57,830 nt of DNA from CAZQSS01 sp964596405 (GTDB lineage Bacteria; Patescibacteriota; Patescibacteriia; Magasanikbacterales; UBA10003): NCBI GenBank assembly GCA_964596405.1, contig CAZQSS010000002.1:1-57830 (forward strand), read 5' to 3'. The number at the start of each line of letters is the position of its first letter. Positions within the stretch are counted from its first letter, which is position 1. The translations under genes were made by a program, and so were the position numbers. This document shows, in pieces, positions 46,990 through 53,928 of this stretch. The notes beneath the pieces were generated by a model that searched no databases, was not told the origin of the DNA, and saw nothing but the letters and a program-made list of their open reading frames with translations.

Positions 46990-49065
46990 TTATTTCTTCT
47001 TGCCCTCAATAATTTCTTGAGCTTTGTTGGCCGGCACCTCGGCGTAATGAGAAAATTCCATAGTATAAGAAGCGCGGCCCTGAGTCATGGAACGCAAATC
47101 CGTGGCATAACCGAACATTTCGGCCAAAGGCACATCCGCGTCAATCACTTTAATACCCGAGCGATCACGCATTTCTTTAATCTGGCCGCGTTTGGAGCTT
47201 AAATTGCCAATGACATCACCCATAAATTGTTCCGGAGTGATTACTTCAATTTTCATGACCGGCTCAAGCAAAATCAAACCGGCTTTCCTGACGGCCGCCT
47301 GCAAAGCAAACGAACCGGCCAATTTGAAAGCCGCTTCAGAAGAATCTACATCGTGATAGGAACCGTCAAAAACCGCCACCTTAATATCAATCAAAGGATA
47401 ACCGGCCAAAACGCCTCTTTCCAGCGCTTCTTTAACGCCTTTTTGAATTGGCGGAATAAATTCTTTGGGGACCACGCCGCCTTTTAATTCATTGATAAAC
47501 TCATAACCCTTGCCTTTTTCATTCGGCTCAACCCGCAACCAGCAATGGCCATATTGACCGCGGCCACCCGATTGGTGAATGTATTTACCTTCGGCTTCGG
47601 CGCTACCCTTGATGGTTTCTTTGAAGGCGACCTGCGGCCGACCCACATTAGCTTCTACTTTAAATTCGCGTTTCATGCGGTCAACCAAAATTTCCAAATG
47701 CAATTCGCCCATGCCCCACATAATGGTCTGGGAAGTTTCTTCGTCATTTTTAACTTTGAAAGTCGGATCTTCTTCCGTCAATTTCTGAAGCGCCACACCC
47801 ATCTTTTCTTGGTCAGCCTTGGTTTTGGGTTCCACGGCGATGGAGATAACCGGCTCCGGAAAAGTAATGGTTTCCAGCGCGACCGGACGGTTAGGATCGC
47901 AAAGAGTGTGACCGGTAAAAGTATTTTTAAGACCAACGGTGGCGGCAATTTCACCGGCAAAAACTTCTTCAATATCTTCACGGTGATTGGCATACATGCG
48001 CAAAATACGGCCGATGCGTTCTTTCTCGCCGGTGGCGGCATTTAACACATAACTGCCGGCTTTGAGGGCGCCGGAATAAACACGAAAATAAGCGATTTTA
48101 CCCACAAACGGGTCGGTGGCAATCTTAAAAGCCAGGGCCACAAACGGCTCAGCATCAGAGGCGTGACATTCAATAATTTTTTCCGGATCGCGGACATCAT
48201 GAGCCTTAGCTGGTGGAATATCCATCGGGCTCGGCAAATAATCAGCCACCGCGTCCAACATAAATTGCACGCCTTTATTCTTCAGGGCGCTGCCGCAAAG
48301 AATCGGCACAATATCAAAATTAATTACCGCCTGACGCAACACTCTTTTTAAATCCGGGATGGGAATTTCCTCACCGGCCACAAATTTATTTAAAAGGACC
48401 TCGTCGTTTTCCGCGATTTTTTCAATCAACCTGGCCCGATACTCCTCAACCATTTCTTTCATCTCAGCCGGCACTTCTTCTTCTTTGATGTCTTTGCCCA
48501 GATCATCCATAAACATAAAAACCTTGCGCGTAAAGAGATCAATAATGCCTTTAAAATTAGCTTCGACGCCGACGGGCAACTGGAGCGGAATAGCGTCTTT
48601 AGTTAAACGCTCGTTGATAGATTTAACATCAGCAAAAAAATCCGCGCCCATGCGATCCAATTTATTGACAAAACAGATGCGTGGCACGCGATACTCATCG
48701 GCATAACGCCAGTTGGTTTCCGATTGCGGTTCCACGCCGGCCACGCCATCAAAAATGACCACGGCGCCGTCTAAAACGCGCAAAGAACGCTTGACTTCCA
48801 CGGTAAAATCAATATGCCCGGGAGTATCAATAATGTTTAAACGACAATCTTTCCAAAAACAGGTGGTGGCGGCGGAAGTGATGGTAATGCCGCGTTCGCG
48901 CTCCTGTTCCATCCAATCCATCTCGGCCGCCCCTTCATGCACTTCACCGATTTTATGTTTCTTGCCGGTATAAAAAAGCACCCGTTCAGTCACGGTGGTT
49001 TTGCCCGCGTCAATGTGGGCAATAATGCCGATATTACGGGTTTTCTCTATTGGATACTCACGCAT
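46990..49065 (-). CDS. fusA: elongation factor G
   Basis: 691 residues, normal. Translocase. G1 AHIDAGKTT, DTPGHIDFT, NKLDRMG, then domains II-V with GMGELHLEILVDRM and SGGRGQYGHC. It follows the GxxExxY gene, not rpsG directly, which is unusual for the str operon. Confidence 0.98.
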   Translation of the reverse strand: MREYPIEKTRNIGIIAHIDAGKTTVTERVLFYTGKKHKIGEVHEGAAEMDWMEQERERGITITSAATTCFWKDCRLNIIDTPGHIDFTVEVKRSLRVLDGAVVIFDGVAGVEPQSETNWRYADEYRVPRICFVNKLDRMGADFFADVKSINERLTKDAIPLQLPVGVEANFKGIIDLFTRKVFMFMDDLGKDIKEEEVPAEMKEMVEEYRARLIEKIAENDEVLLNKFVAGEEIPIPDLKRVLRQAVINFDIVPILCGSALKNKGVQFMLDAVADYLPSPMDIPPAKAHDVRDPEKIIECHASDAEPFVALAFKIATDPFVGKIAYFRVYSGALKAGSYVLNAATGEKERIGRILRMYANHREDIEEVFAGEIAATVGLKNTFTGHTLCDPNRPVALETITFPEPVISIAVEPKTKADQEKMGVALQKLTEEDPTFKVKNDEETSQTIMWGMGELHLEILVDRMKREFKVEANVGRPQVAFKETIKGSAEAEGKYIHQSGGRGQYGHCWLRVEPNEKGKGYEFINELKGGVVPKEFIPPIQKGVKEALERGVLAGYPLIDIKVAVFDGSYHDVDSSEAAFKLAGSFALQAAVRKAGLILLEPVMKIEVITPEQFMGDVIGNLSSKRGQIKEMRDRSGIKVIDADVPLAEMFGYATDLRSMTQGRASYTMEFSHYAEVPANKAQEIIEGKKK

Positions 49066-49112
49066 AATGTCTACAAATTACAAATGAATACAAATATACA
49101 AATTGACTTGAC

Positions 49113-49529
49113 TTAATTTAGATTAAGGATTCTTTTAAAACGAATGCCTCTGCTTGTAAAGTGTACAATTATACCAAGTTTTAAATCGGTGGCTTTTAAA
49201 TAACTGTAAATTTGTTTAATATCTTGCTGAGAAAAAAATTCCCGCTTCTTAATCTCTAAAACAATTTTGTCCTCTACTAAAAAATCCAGAAAATAAACAC
49301 CTATTTTATCACCGTGATACTTCAAATCTGTCTTAACTTCTTTTTTAAAACGAATGCCATGATTATTAAATGCCAGGGCGATTGCTTTTTGAATATATTT
49401 TTCTTTATGACTCCAGCCAATCTCGTCCCAGACTTCGAATAATAGACCGACAATTTTATAACTCAATTCCGGGTAGACTACTTTATTCTTACTTCCCCGC
49501 TCATCACTTTTCTCATCGCTCTCTTCCAT
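49113..49529 (-). CDS. GxxExxY-type PD-(D/E)XK nuclease-like protein
   Basis: 138 residues from the ATG at 49529; an earlier in-frame start would overlap rpsG. Matches the uncharacterised GxxExxY family: LSYKIVGLLFEVWDEIGW, the EKYIQKAI stretch, HGIRFKKEV, VYFLDFLVEDKIVLEIKKRE (Asp and ExK of a nuclease-like site) and KLGIIVHF near the end. Function of the family is unknown. It interrupts the normally fixed rpsG-fusA pair, is AT-rich, and is bordered by AT-rich repeats, so it may be a recent insertion. Confidence 0.8.
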   Translation of the reverse strand: MEESDEKSDERGSKNKVVYPELSYKIVGLLFEVWDEIGWSHKEKYIQKAIALAFNNHGIRFKKEVKTDLKYHGDKIGVYFLDFLVEDKIVLEIKKREFFSQQDIKQIYSYLKATDLKLGIIVHFTSRGIRFKRILNLN

Positions 49530-49632
49530 AGTTTCAATTTGTATGTCTGTGCTTATTGGTAATTCGTGGCCTACTGGTTTGTAGCCACTTTGACTCAATT
49601 TGTATATTTGTATAAATTCGTAATCTTGTAGC

Positions 49633-50109
49633 CTATCTGGAGAACTTGGCGAAGTGAGCAAAGGCGCGGTTAGCTTCGGCCATACGCAACACATCCATCT
49701 TTTTCTTCACCGCATCGCCTTGATTCTGGGAGGCGCCCAAAAGCTCCTCAGCTAATTTTTCCGCCATGGGCTTGCCTTTGCGGCTACGAGCCGCGCCAAT
49801 AATCCAGCGGAAAGCCAAGGCGTTTTTACGTTCCGGTGCCACCGGCATGGGCACCTGATAGTTGGCGCCGCCCACGCGACGAGAACGGGTTTCCACCGTC
49901 GGACCGACATTTTTCATGGCCTCTTCAAAAATTTCTACCGGATTCTTTTTGGATTTTTCTTTCATTATATCAAAAGCCGTGTAGACTATCTTGCGCGCCA
50001 CATTTTTTTTGCCGCGCTCCATAATACAATTAATCAATTTGGCCACGACCAAATCGTTGTACATCATATCCGGCAAAATTTTTCTTTTAGATGCTTTCTT
50101 TCCTCTCAT
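49633..50109 (-). CDS. rpsG: 30S ribosomal protein uS7
   Basis: 158 residues. MRGKKASKRKILPD start, VETRSRRVGGANYQVPMPV and ALRWI-like ALAFRWIIGAARSRKGKPMAEKLAEELL identify it. Organises the 30S head. The C-terminus ends HFAKFSR. Confidence 0.97.
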   Translation of the reverse strand: MRGKKASKRKILPDMMYNDLVVAKLINCIMERGKKNVARKIVYTAFDIMKEKSKKNPVEIFEEAMKNVGPTVETRSRRVGGANYQVPMPVAPERKNALAFRWIIGAARSRKGKPMAEKLAEELLGASQNQGDAVKKKMDVLRMAEANRAFAHFAKFSR

Positions 50110-50119
50110 AAATGTAAGT

Positions 50120-50206
50120 ATGATACGAATTTACAAATTTTTTATACGAATCTACAAATTATTCGAATTATTCGTAGATTTGTATACTATATTCGTTGAT
50201 TCGTAT
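50120..50206 (-). repeat. 90-bp AT-rich intercistronic repeat (copy D)
   Basis: Between rpsL and rpsG. It begins GATACGAATCAACGAATATA and ends AATTCGTATCAT, so here both ends are the same 9-bp inverted repeat. It stops 10 bp before the rpsG ATG. Confidence 0.9.
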
Positions 50207-50217
50207 CTTAAAATAAA

Positions 50218-50634
50218 TTATTTCGGTTTTTTATTGCCATAAACTGAGCGGCCCCGACGACGTTCGGCCACGCCTTGAGTATCATAAACACCGCGAACAA
50301 TGTGATAGCGGACGCCCGGCAAATCTTTCACGCGGCCGCCGCGAATCATCACAATTGAATGTTCCTGCAAATTATGACCAATACCCGGAATATAAGCGGT
50401 CACTTCCATCCCATTGGAAAGACGCACCCTGGCAATTTTACGCAAGGCCGAGTTTGGTTTCTTTGGGGTCATGGTGGTTACTTTAACACAAACGCCGCGG
50501 ACAAACGGCCGGCCGCCCGCGATTTTAGTGCGGCGGCGGTGTAAAACATCCAAACCCCAATGCATGGCCGGAGCCTTGCTTTTCTTTTTGATACTTTTGC
50601 GTCCTTTTCTGATCAATTGATGAATCGTTGGCAT
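50218..50634 (-). CDS. rpsL: 30S ribosomal protein uS12
   Basis: 138 residues. MPTIHQLIRKGRK start, TPKKPNSALRKIARVRLSNG and GHNLQEHSIVMIRGGRVKDLPGVRYH. Controls decoding accuracy; the Lys of KKPNSA and the later KDLPG loop are the positions of streptomycin-resistance changes in other bacteria and are of the sensitive type. Confidence 0.98.
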   Translation of the reverse strand: MPTIHQLIRKGRKSIKKKSKAPAMHWGLDVLHRRRTKIAGGRPFVRGVCVKVTTMTPKKPNSALRKIARVRLSNGMEVTAYIPGIGHNLQEHSIVMIRGGRVKDLPGVRYHIVRGVYDTQGVAERRRGRSVYGNKKPK

Positions 50635-50742
50635 ATTTCAAACTAAAATTTAAAATCTCAAATCTTAAAATTAAATTAAAAAACAAAAGAATATTTACAA
50701 CTCTTTTGTGGATCAGCTATTGACTCCACAATACTGGAAAAT

Positions 50743-50771
50743 AGTATACAAAAAAACCGTAAATAAGTCAA
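50743..50771 (-). promoter_or_regulatory. promoter of the rpsL operon
   Basis: TTGACT, 17 bp, TATACT, about 110 bp before the rpsL ATG. The long leader carries AAAGAATATTTACAACTC but no obvious r-protein site. Confidence 0.75.
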
Positions 50772-50792
50772 GACCTGGCGGGAGGATAAAAA

Positions 50793-50839
50793 AAGACACT
50801 GGAATGTTTGCGTGTTGACGCAAAATTTTCCAGTGTCTT
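50793..50839 (-). terminator. intrinsic terminator of the 50851 gene
   Basis: AAGACACTGGAA/TTCCAGTGTCTT stem with an inner TTTGCGT/ACGCAAA hairpin, then T residues on the minus strand. Confidence 0.9.
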
Positions 50840-50850
50840 GTTTGGTTAGA

Positions 50851-51468
50851 TTACAAAGTGGCGGGCGGCAGGGGGCGGGCGAGAAAATAGTAATAATCGC
50901 TCCACCGGCTGACATACCCGCGCAGGGAGATAACGCGCGCCTTGCCCCGGCGACGGATCTCAACCACAAAACGGTTGGTGTCCGGCGCCACATAAACAGC
51001 GCCCAAGGCTACAATCGGATGATCTCTCTGTTCCTCGGGATTGTTGGCTCCGTAGTTCATGAGCTCGATGGGGTCCGCCAACTCATAACCCTTGGTGGCC
51101 AGCAATACCGGAATCTCTGAAAGATCAACATCGCGGCCGAAATTAAAAGTCCGGAGTTCGCTGAAAGGTGTGCCACGCGAAGGCTGAGGAAACTTGTCGG
51201 CGGTAATGGGAATGTCACGCAAGTCATAGTGACCGGCTTTGATCTGATCTTCAAAAAGCAGAAGATAAAAAGGGTCGGCCACTTTCCGAGCGACACCGAC
51301 AATGAGGACGGCAATCTGTTTGGCCAGCTCGGGATCGGCGCGCAGACGGTTCAGTTCCGCGTCTCCCCCGCCCAAGGCCAGCACGGCATCAGCCACGGCC
51401 TTGTAATTAAGTGATGCGCCGCAAAAAGCCCTGATGGACTCACAGCCGGCTCCTCTTTTTTTTGCCAT
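50851..51468 (-). CDS. soluble accessory protein of unknown function
   Basis: 205 residues from the ATG at 51468 (AAAGGAAAC before it). No signal peptide or membrane segment. Visible: GAGCESIRAFCGASLNYKAV at the start, RADPELAKQIAVLIVG, a Pro-rich GTPFSELRTFNFGRDVDLSEI region, and a beta-rich C-terminus with RFVVEIRRRGKARVISLRGY. Codons are GC-rich, like the lipoprotein cassettes. It has its own promoter and terminator and a divergent cassette beside it. No homologue recognised. Confidence 0.65.
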   Translation of the reverse strand: MAKKRGAGCESIRAFCGASLNYKAVADAVLALGGGDAELNRLRADPELAKQIAVLIVGVARKVADPFYLLLFEDQIKAGHYDLRDIPITADKFPQPSRGTPFSELRTFNFGRDVDLSEIPVLLATKGYELADPIELMNYGANNPEEQRDHPIVALGAVYVAPDTNRFVVEIRRRGKARVISLRGYVSRWSDYYYFLARPLPPATL

Positions 51469-51602
51469 TAAGTTTCCTTTCTCCGGTTTAGTTGGTTTTT
51501 GAAGGAACACTCCTTACTTCTTAATCTATTCTGAATAATTTGTCAACCTCTTGACATTTGTCTAAAAAAGACTAAGATGAAACCAGTACTTTCCAAATCT
51601 AA

Positions 51603-51618
51603 CCCCCGCAAGGCGGGG
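51603..51618 (+). promoter_or_regulatory. leader hairpin of the 51638 gene
   Basis: CCCCCG and CGGGG arms, 8 bp before AAGGAGG. A promoter with TTGACA (51552-51557) and TAAGAT lies upstream. Confidence 0.55.
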
Positions 51619-51637
51619 CAGGCAAAAAGGAGGTAAG

Positions 51638-51904
51638 GTGAGTATGATGGTCACCGTTTGGCTGATTAGCGCCCTTGTCTTTGTCGTTTCGACGTTTATT
51701 GAAGCTGTCCTCAACGCTCAGCACAATCGAACCATGTGGCAGGCGATTGCCGCGGAAAAGAATGCCAACGAAATTATCGCCTCGCTAAAACCCTATCTTC
51801 TGCCCGGCCGCATCTTTCGCGCTCTTAGTTTGAGCGCCTGTGTAATCGCCATTATCACCACTTTTATCATCGTGGGCTTCTGGATCGCAAACCTAAAACC
51901 GTAA
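51638..51904 (+). CDS. small two-helix membrane protein
   Basis: 88 residues if the GTG at 51638 is used; ATG at 51644 is the alternative, since AAGGAGG lies 4 and 10 bp upstream respectively. Two hydrophobic segments (MVTVWLISALVFVVSTFI and LSLSACVIAIITTFIIVGFWI) enclose a 38-residue polar loop (QAIAAEKNANEIIASLKP). The next gene encodes a protein of the same size and layout, so they probably act together or arose by duplication. Function unknown. Confidence 0.65.
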   Translation: MSMMVTVWLISALVFVVSTFIEAVLNAQHNRTMWQAIAAEKNANEIIASLKPYLLPGRIFRALSLSACVIAIITTFIIVGFWIANLKP

Positions 51905-51909
51905 ACAAA

Positions 51910-51930
51910 CCCCGCCCTTACGGAACGGGG
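51910..51930 (+). promoter_or_regulatory. intercistronic hairpin before the 51947 gene
   Basis: CCCCG and CGGGG arms with a CCCTTACGGAA-type loop, then AAGAAGGAG. Confidence 0.55.
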
Positions 51931-51946
51931 CAAGAAGGAGAAACCA

Positions 51947-52240
51947 ATGGAAACGGAAACAGTGATGCTTACTTGCGCTGTGATAGCCGCCATCTGTGGA
52001 CTGGTGATGTATTGCATTGTGAAAAGAAAGAATGAACTGTTTGAACAAGCAATCACGGCGGAAGACATTGATACCGAAGCCATAACCAAGGCCTACTCTT
52101 ATGGAAAAATTCCGTTCATCATCGCCCTGGTCATCGGCGCTATTGCCGTGTTTATAATTTTTATTTTGACAGCCAGCCTTTTCTTCAGCGGCCCCACCAC
52201 AAAACTCCTGCTCCCCCATATAAAACTCTTCATCGGCTAA
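51947..52240 (+). CDS. small two-helix membrane protein, partner of 51638
   Basis: 97 residues. Hydrophobic segments VMLTCAVIAAICGLVMYCIV and FIIALVIGAIAVFIIFILTA, with a polar loop containing NELFEQAITAEDIDTEAITK. SD AAGGAG 7 bp before the ATG. Same topology as the preceding gene and the same loop length, with an AI(A/T)AE word in common. An intrinsic terminator follows. Confidence 0.68.
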   Translation: METETVMLTCAVIAAICGLVMYCIVKRKNELFEQAITAEDIDTEAITKAYSYGKIPFIIALVIGAIAVFIIFILTASLFFSGPTTKLLLPHIKLFIG

Positions 52241-52253
52241 ACTAACCAATAAA

Positions 52254-52286
52254 AACCCGTCTGTCAACACAGGCGGGTTTTTTCTA
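52254..52286 (+). terminator. intrinsic terminator of the 51638-52240 operon
   Basis: AACCCGTCTGT and ACAGGCGGGTT arms followed by TTTTTCT. Confidence 0.9.
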
Positions 52287-52293
52287 ATATGCG

Positions 52294-52947
52294 TTATAAA
52301 ACGCCGCCGATAAATAATTGATAAAGCCGGTTGATAATCGGTGAAATCAAATCAAAAACGAAAAAAATCAAAACCAACAAAATCATAAAGCCGTATCGCG
52401 CAAAAAAATCATGCAGTTTGTCGGAGAGCGGCGCGGGCAAAATCGCGTAGAGAATATGCGAACCGTCCAAAGGCGGCACCGGCAAAAGATTAAAAACGGC
52501 GAGCATAATGTTGGCGTAGACAATCAGCGACAAAAAGCCCGTCAGGTTGCCCAAAAAAGAATCCAGACCGGCCGCCGGAGAAATAACGCCACTGGCCAAA
52601 ATCCGGACAAACAGGGCAAAAACCGCCGCCACCAAAAAATTGGAAAGCGGACCGGCCACGGCCACCAAAGCCGGGCCCAATTTTTGATCCCGGAGGTTAT
52701 ACGGATTAAACGGCACGGGCTTGGCGTAGGCAAACATAAAAGTGCCGCCGGATATAAAATACAAAACAACAGGCATTAAAATTGTGCCCCACCGGTCAAT
52801 GTGGACGAGCGGATTTAAGGTCAACCGACCGGCATATTTGGCCGTCTGGTCGCCCTGCATATACGCCGCCCAACCGTGCGCGTACTCGTGAATGATGGCC
52901 GACGGCACGATGATTATAAAATAGAATAAAAGTGTGGCAATACTCAT
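52294..52947 (-). CDS. site-2 protease family (M50) membrane metallopeptidase
   Basis: 217 residues with about six hydrophobic segments. HEYAHGW near residue 20 is the zinc-binding HExxH, and NLLPVPPLDGSHIL near residue 157 gives the second motif with the metal-binding Asp. It matches the short rhomboid-sized M50 class widespread in bacteria, without a PDZ domain. Such proteases cut transmembrane helices, often anti-sigma factors; the substrate here is unknown. Confidence 0.9.
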   Translation of the reverse strand: MSIATLLFYFIIIVPSAIIHEYAHGWAAYMQGDQTAKYAGRLTLNPLVHIDRWGTILMPVVLYFISGGTFMFAYAKPVPFNPYNLRDQKLGPALVAVAGPLSNFLVAAVFALFVRILASGVISPAAGLDSFLGNLTGFLSLIVYANIMLAVFNLLPVPPLDGSHILYAILPAPLSDKLHDFFARYGFMILLVLIFFVFDLISPIINRLYQLFIGGVL

Positions 52948-53040
52948 AAAATCTATAGAATTTTCATAATTACAGCGTTATCATAACAAAAAACCGGCTT
53001 TTAAGCAATCTTCTGCGCGGTGTTAACTATACCCCCAGAT

Positions 53041-53069
53041 TTGACTTATTTTTTTTTTGATGATATTAT
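53041..53069 (+). promoter_or_regulatory. promoter of hicBA
   Basis: TTGACT, 17 bp with a T10 run, TATTAT; about 20 bp before the ATG. Confidence 0.7.
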
Positions 53070-53089
53070 GTAAGCATAATCAATCCAAT

Positions 53090-53308
53090 ATGCGCAAAAT
53101 AGACCTAAAATCCGTAGTTTGGAAAGAAGGCAAGTATTACATCTCTCAATGTTTAGAGGTAGATGTTTCTAGCTGTGGAAAAACCAAAAAAGAAGCGCTA
53201 GTGATGCTCCAAGACGCATTGGGGTTATACTTTGAAGATAAGCCTATTCCCAAAAAATCAGAAATAAAACATCCTTTTCTGGCCTCTGTCACCCTTCAAC
53301 ATGCCTAA
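53090..53308 (+). CDS. hicB: HicB-family antitoxin
   Basis: 72 residues from the ATG at 53090. KEGKYYISQCLEVDVSSCGKTKKEALVMLQDALGLYFED is the characteristic partial RNase H-like fold of HicB. No C-terminal DNA-binding domain is visible. Its stop overlaps the hicA start by 8 bp, and the order hicB-hicA is opposite to the commonest order. It would neutralise the HicA toxin. Confidence 0.85.
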   Translation: MRKIDLKSVVWKEGKYYISQCLEVDVSSCGKTKKEALVMLQDALGLYFEDKPIPKKSEIKHPFLASVTLQHA

Positions 53309-53516
53309 GCCCTTTCCACTTCGACTTGTGCTAAAAGTCCTAAAAGAAAAGGGCTTCTTTTTTGTTTCACAGACAGGTTCGCATGTTAAATACAGAAAAG
53401 ATGGCAATCCGATACTTACAGTCATCGTGCCAATACACGGTAATGAAATCCAATTTGGAACTTTTAGGTCTATCTTGCGCCAAGCGAAATTACAGCAGAG
53501 CGATTTTGAAAAGTAA
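53301..53516 (+). CDS. hicA: HicA-family mRNA interferase toxin
   Basis: 71 residues with a dsRBD-like fold. The catalytic His lies in SQTGSHVKYRK; VIVPIHGNEIQFGTFRSILRQA follows. HicA cleaves mRNA during stress. Length is normal and the motif intact, so it is probably active. Confidence 0.87.
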   Translation: MPKPFPLRLVLKVLKEKGFFFVSQTGSHVKYRKDGNPILTVIVPIHGNEIQFGTFRSILRQAKLQQSDFEK

Positions 53517-53613
53517 GTCAAACTTCGTATGTCCTTGGGACATTATGCGCCACAGCAGAAAGACAAAATGCTGACGCATTTTGAAATTTCTGGGCTTCTT
53601 AAATTCCTGACTC

Positions 53614-53642
53614 TTGCTATTTCTCAAATTATCTGCTATCAT
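53614..53642 (+). promoter_or_regulatory. promoter of rpmB
   Basis: TTGCTA, 17 bp ending CTGC, TATCAT. Confidence 0.65.
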
Positions 53643-53706
53643 CTTAACATCGTCATGAGCATTGAACAAAAACCAAATCGAGTTTAAAAATTAAAAATTC
53701 TTTTAT

Positions 53707-53883
53707 ATGTCTAGACGTTGTGAAAAATGCGGCCGTGGCCCTCGGGCTGGCGCCACTCGGAGCCATTCCAATATTCAATCCAAACGCCGTGTCTACGTTA
53801 ACCTGCAATCAAAAGTGGTCAACGGCAAAAGGATTAAAATCTGCACCAAGTGCATCAAGACCATGGCTAAAAAAAGTAAATAA
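53707..53883 (+). CDS. rpmB: 50S ribosomal protein bL28
   Basis: 58 residues, easily missed for its size. MSRRCEKCGRGPRAGATRSHS, the VYVNLQ stretch and a second CTKC pair give a zinc-binding bL28. Usual SHS motif and Lys-rich end. Monocistronic, with promoter at 53614 and terminator after. Confidence 0.93.
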   Translation: MSRRCEKCGRGPRAGATRSHSNIQSKRRVYVNLQSKVVNGKRIKICTKCIKTMAKKSK

Positions 53884-53888
53884 ACAAA

Positions 53889-53928
53889 TAAAAAAACTGG
53901 TCGCCTTGGGTGACCAGTTTTTTTATTT
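53889..53928 (+). terminator. intrinsic terminator after rpmB, probably bidirectional
   Basis: AAAAAACTGGTC and GACCAGTTTTTT arms with a short loop. It also serves the converging S11 peptidase gene. Confidence 0.9.
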
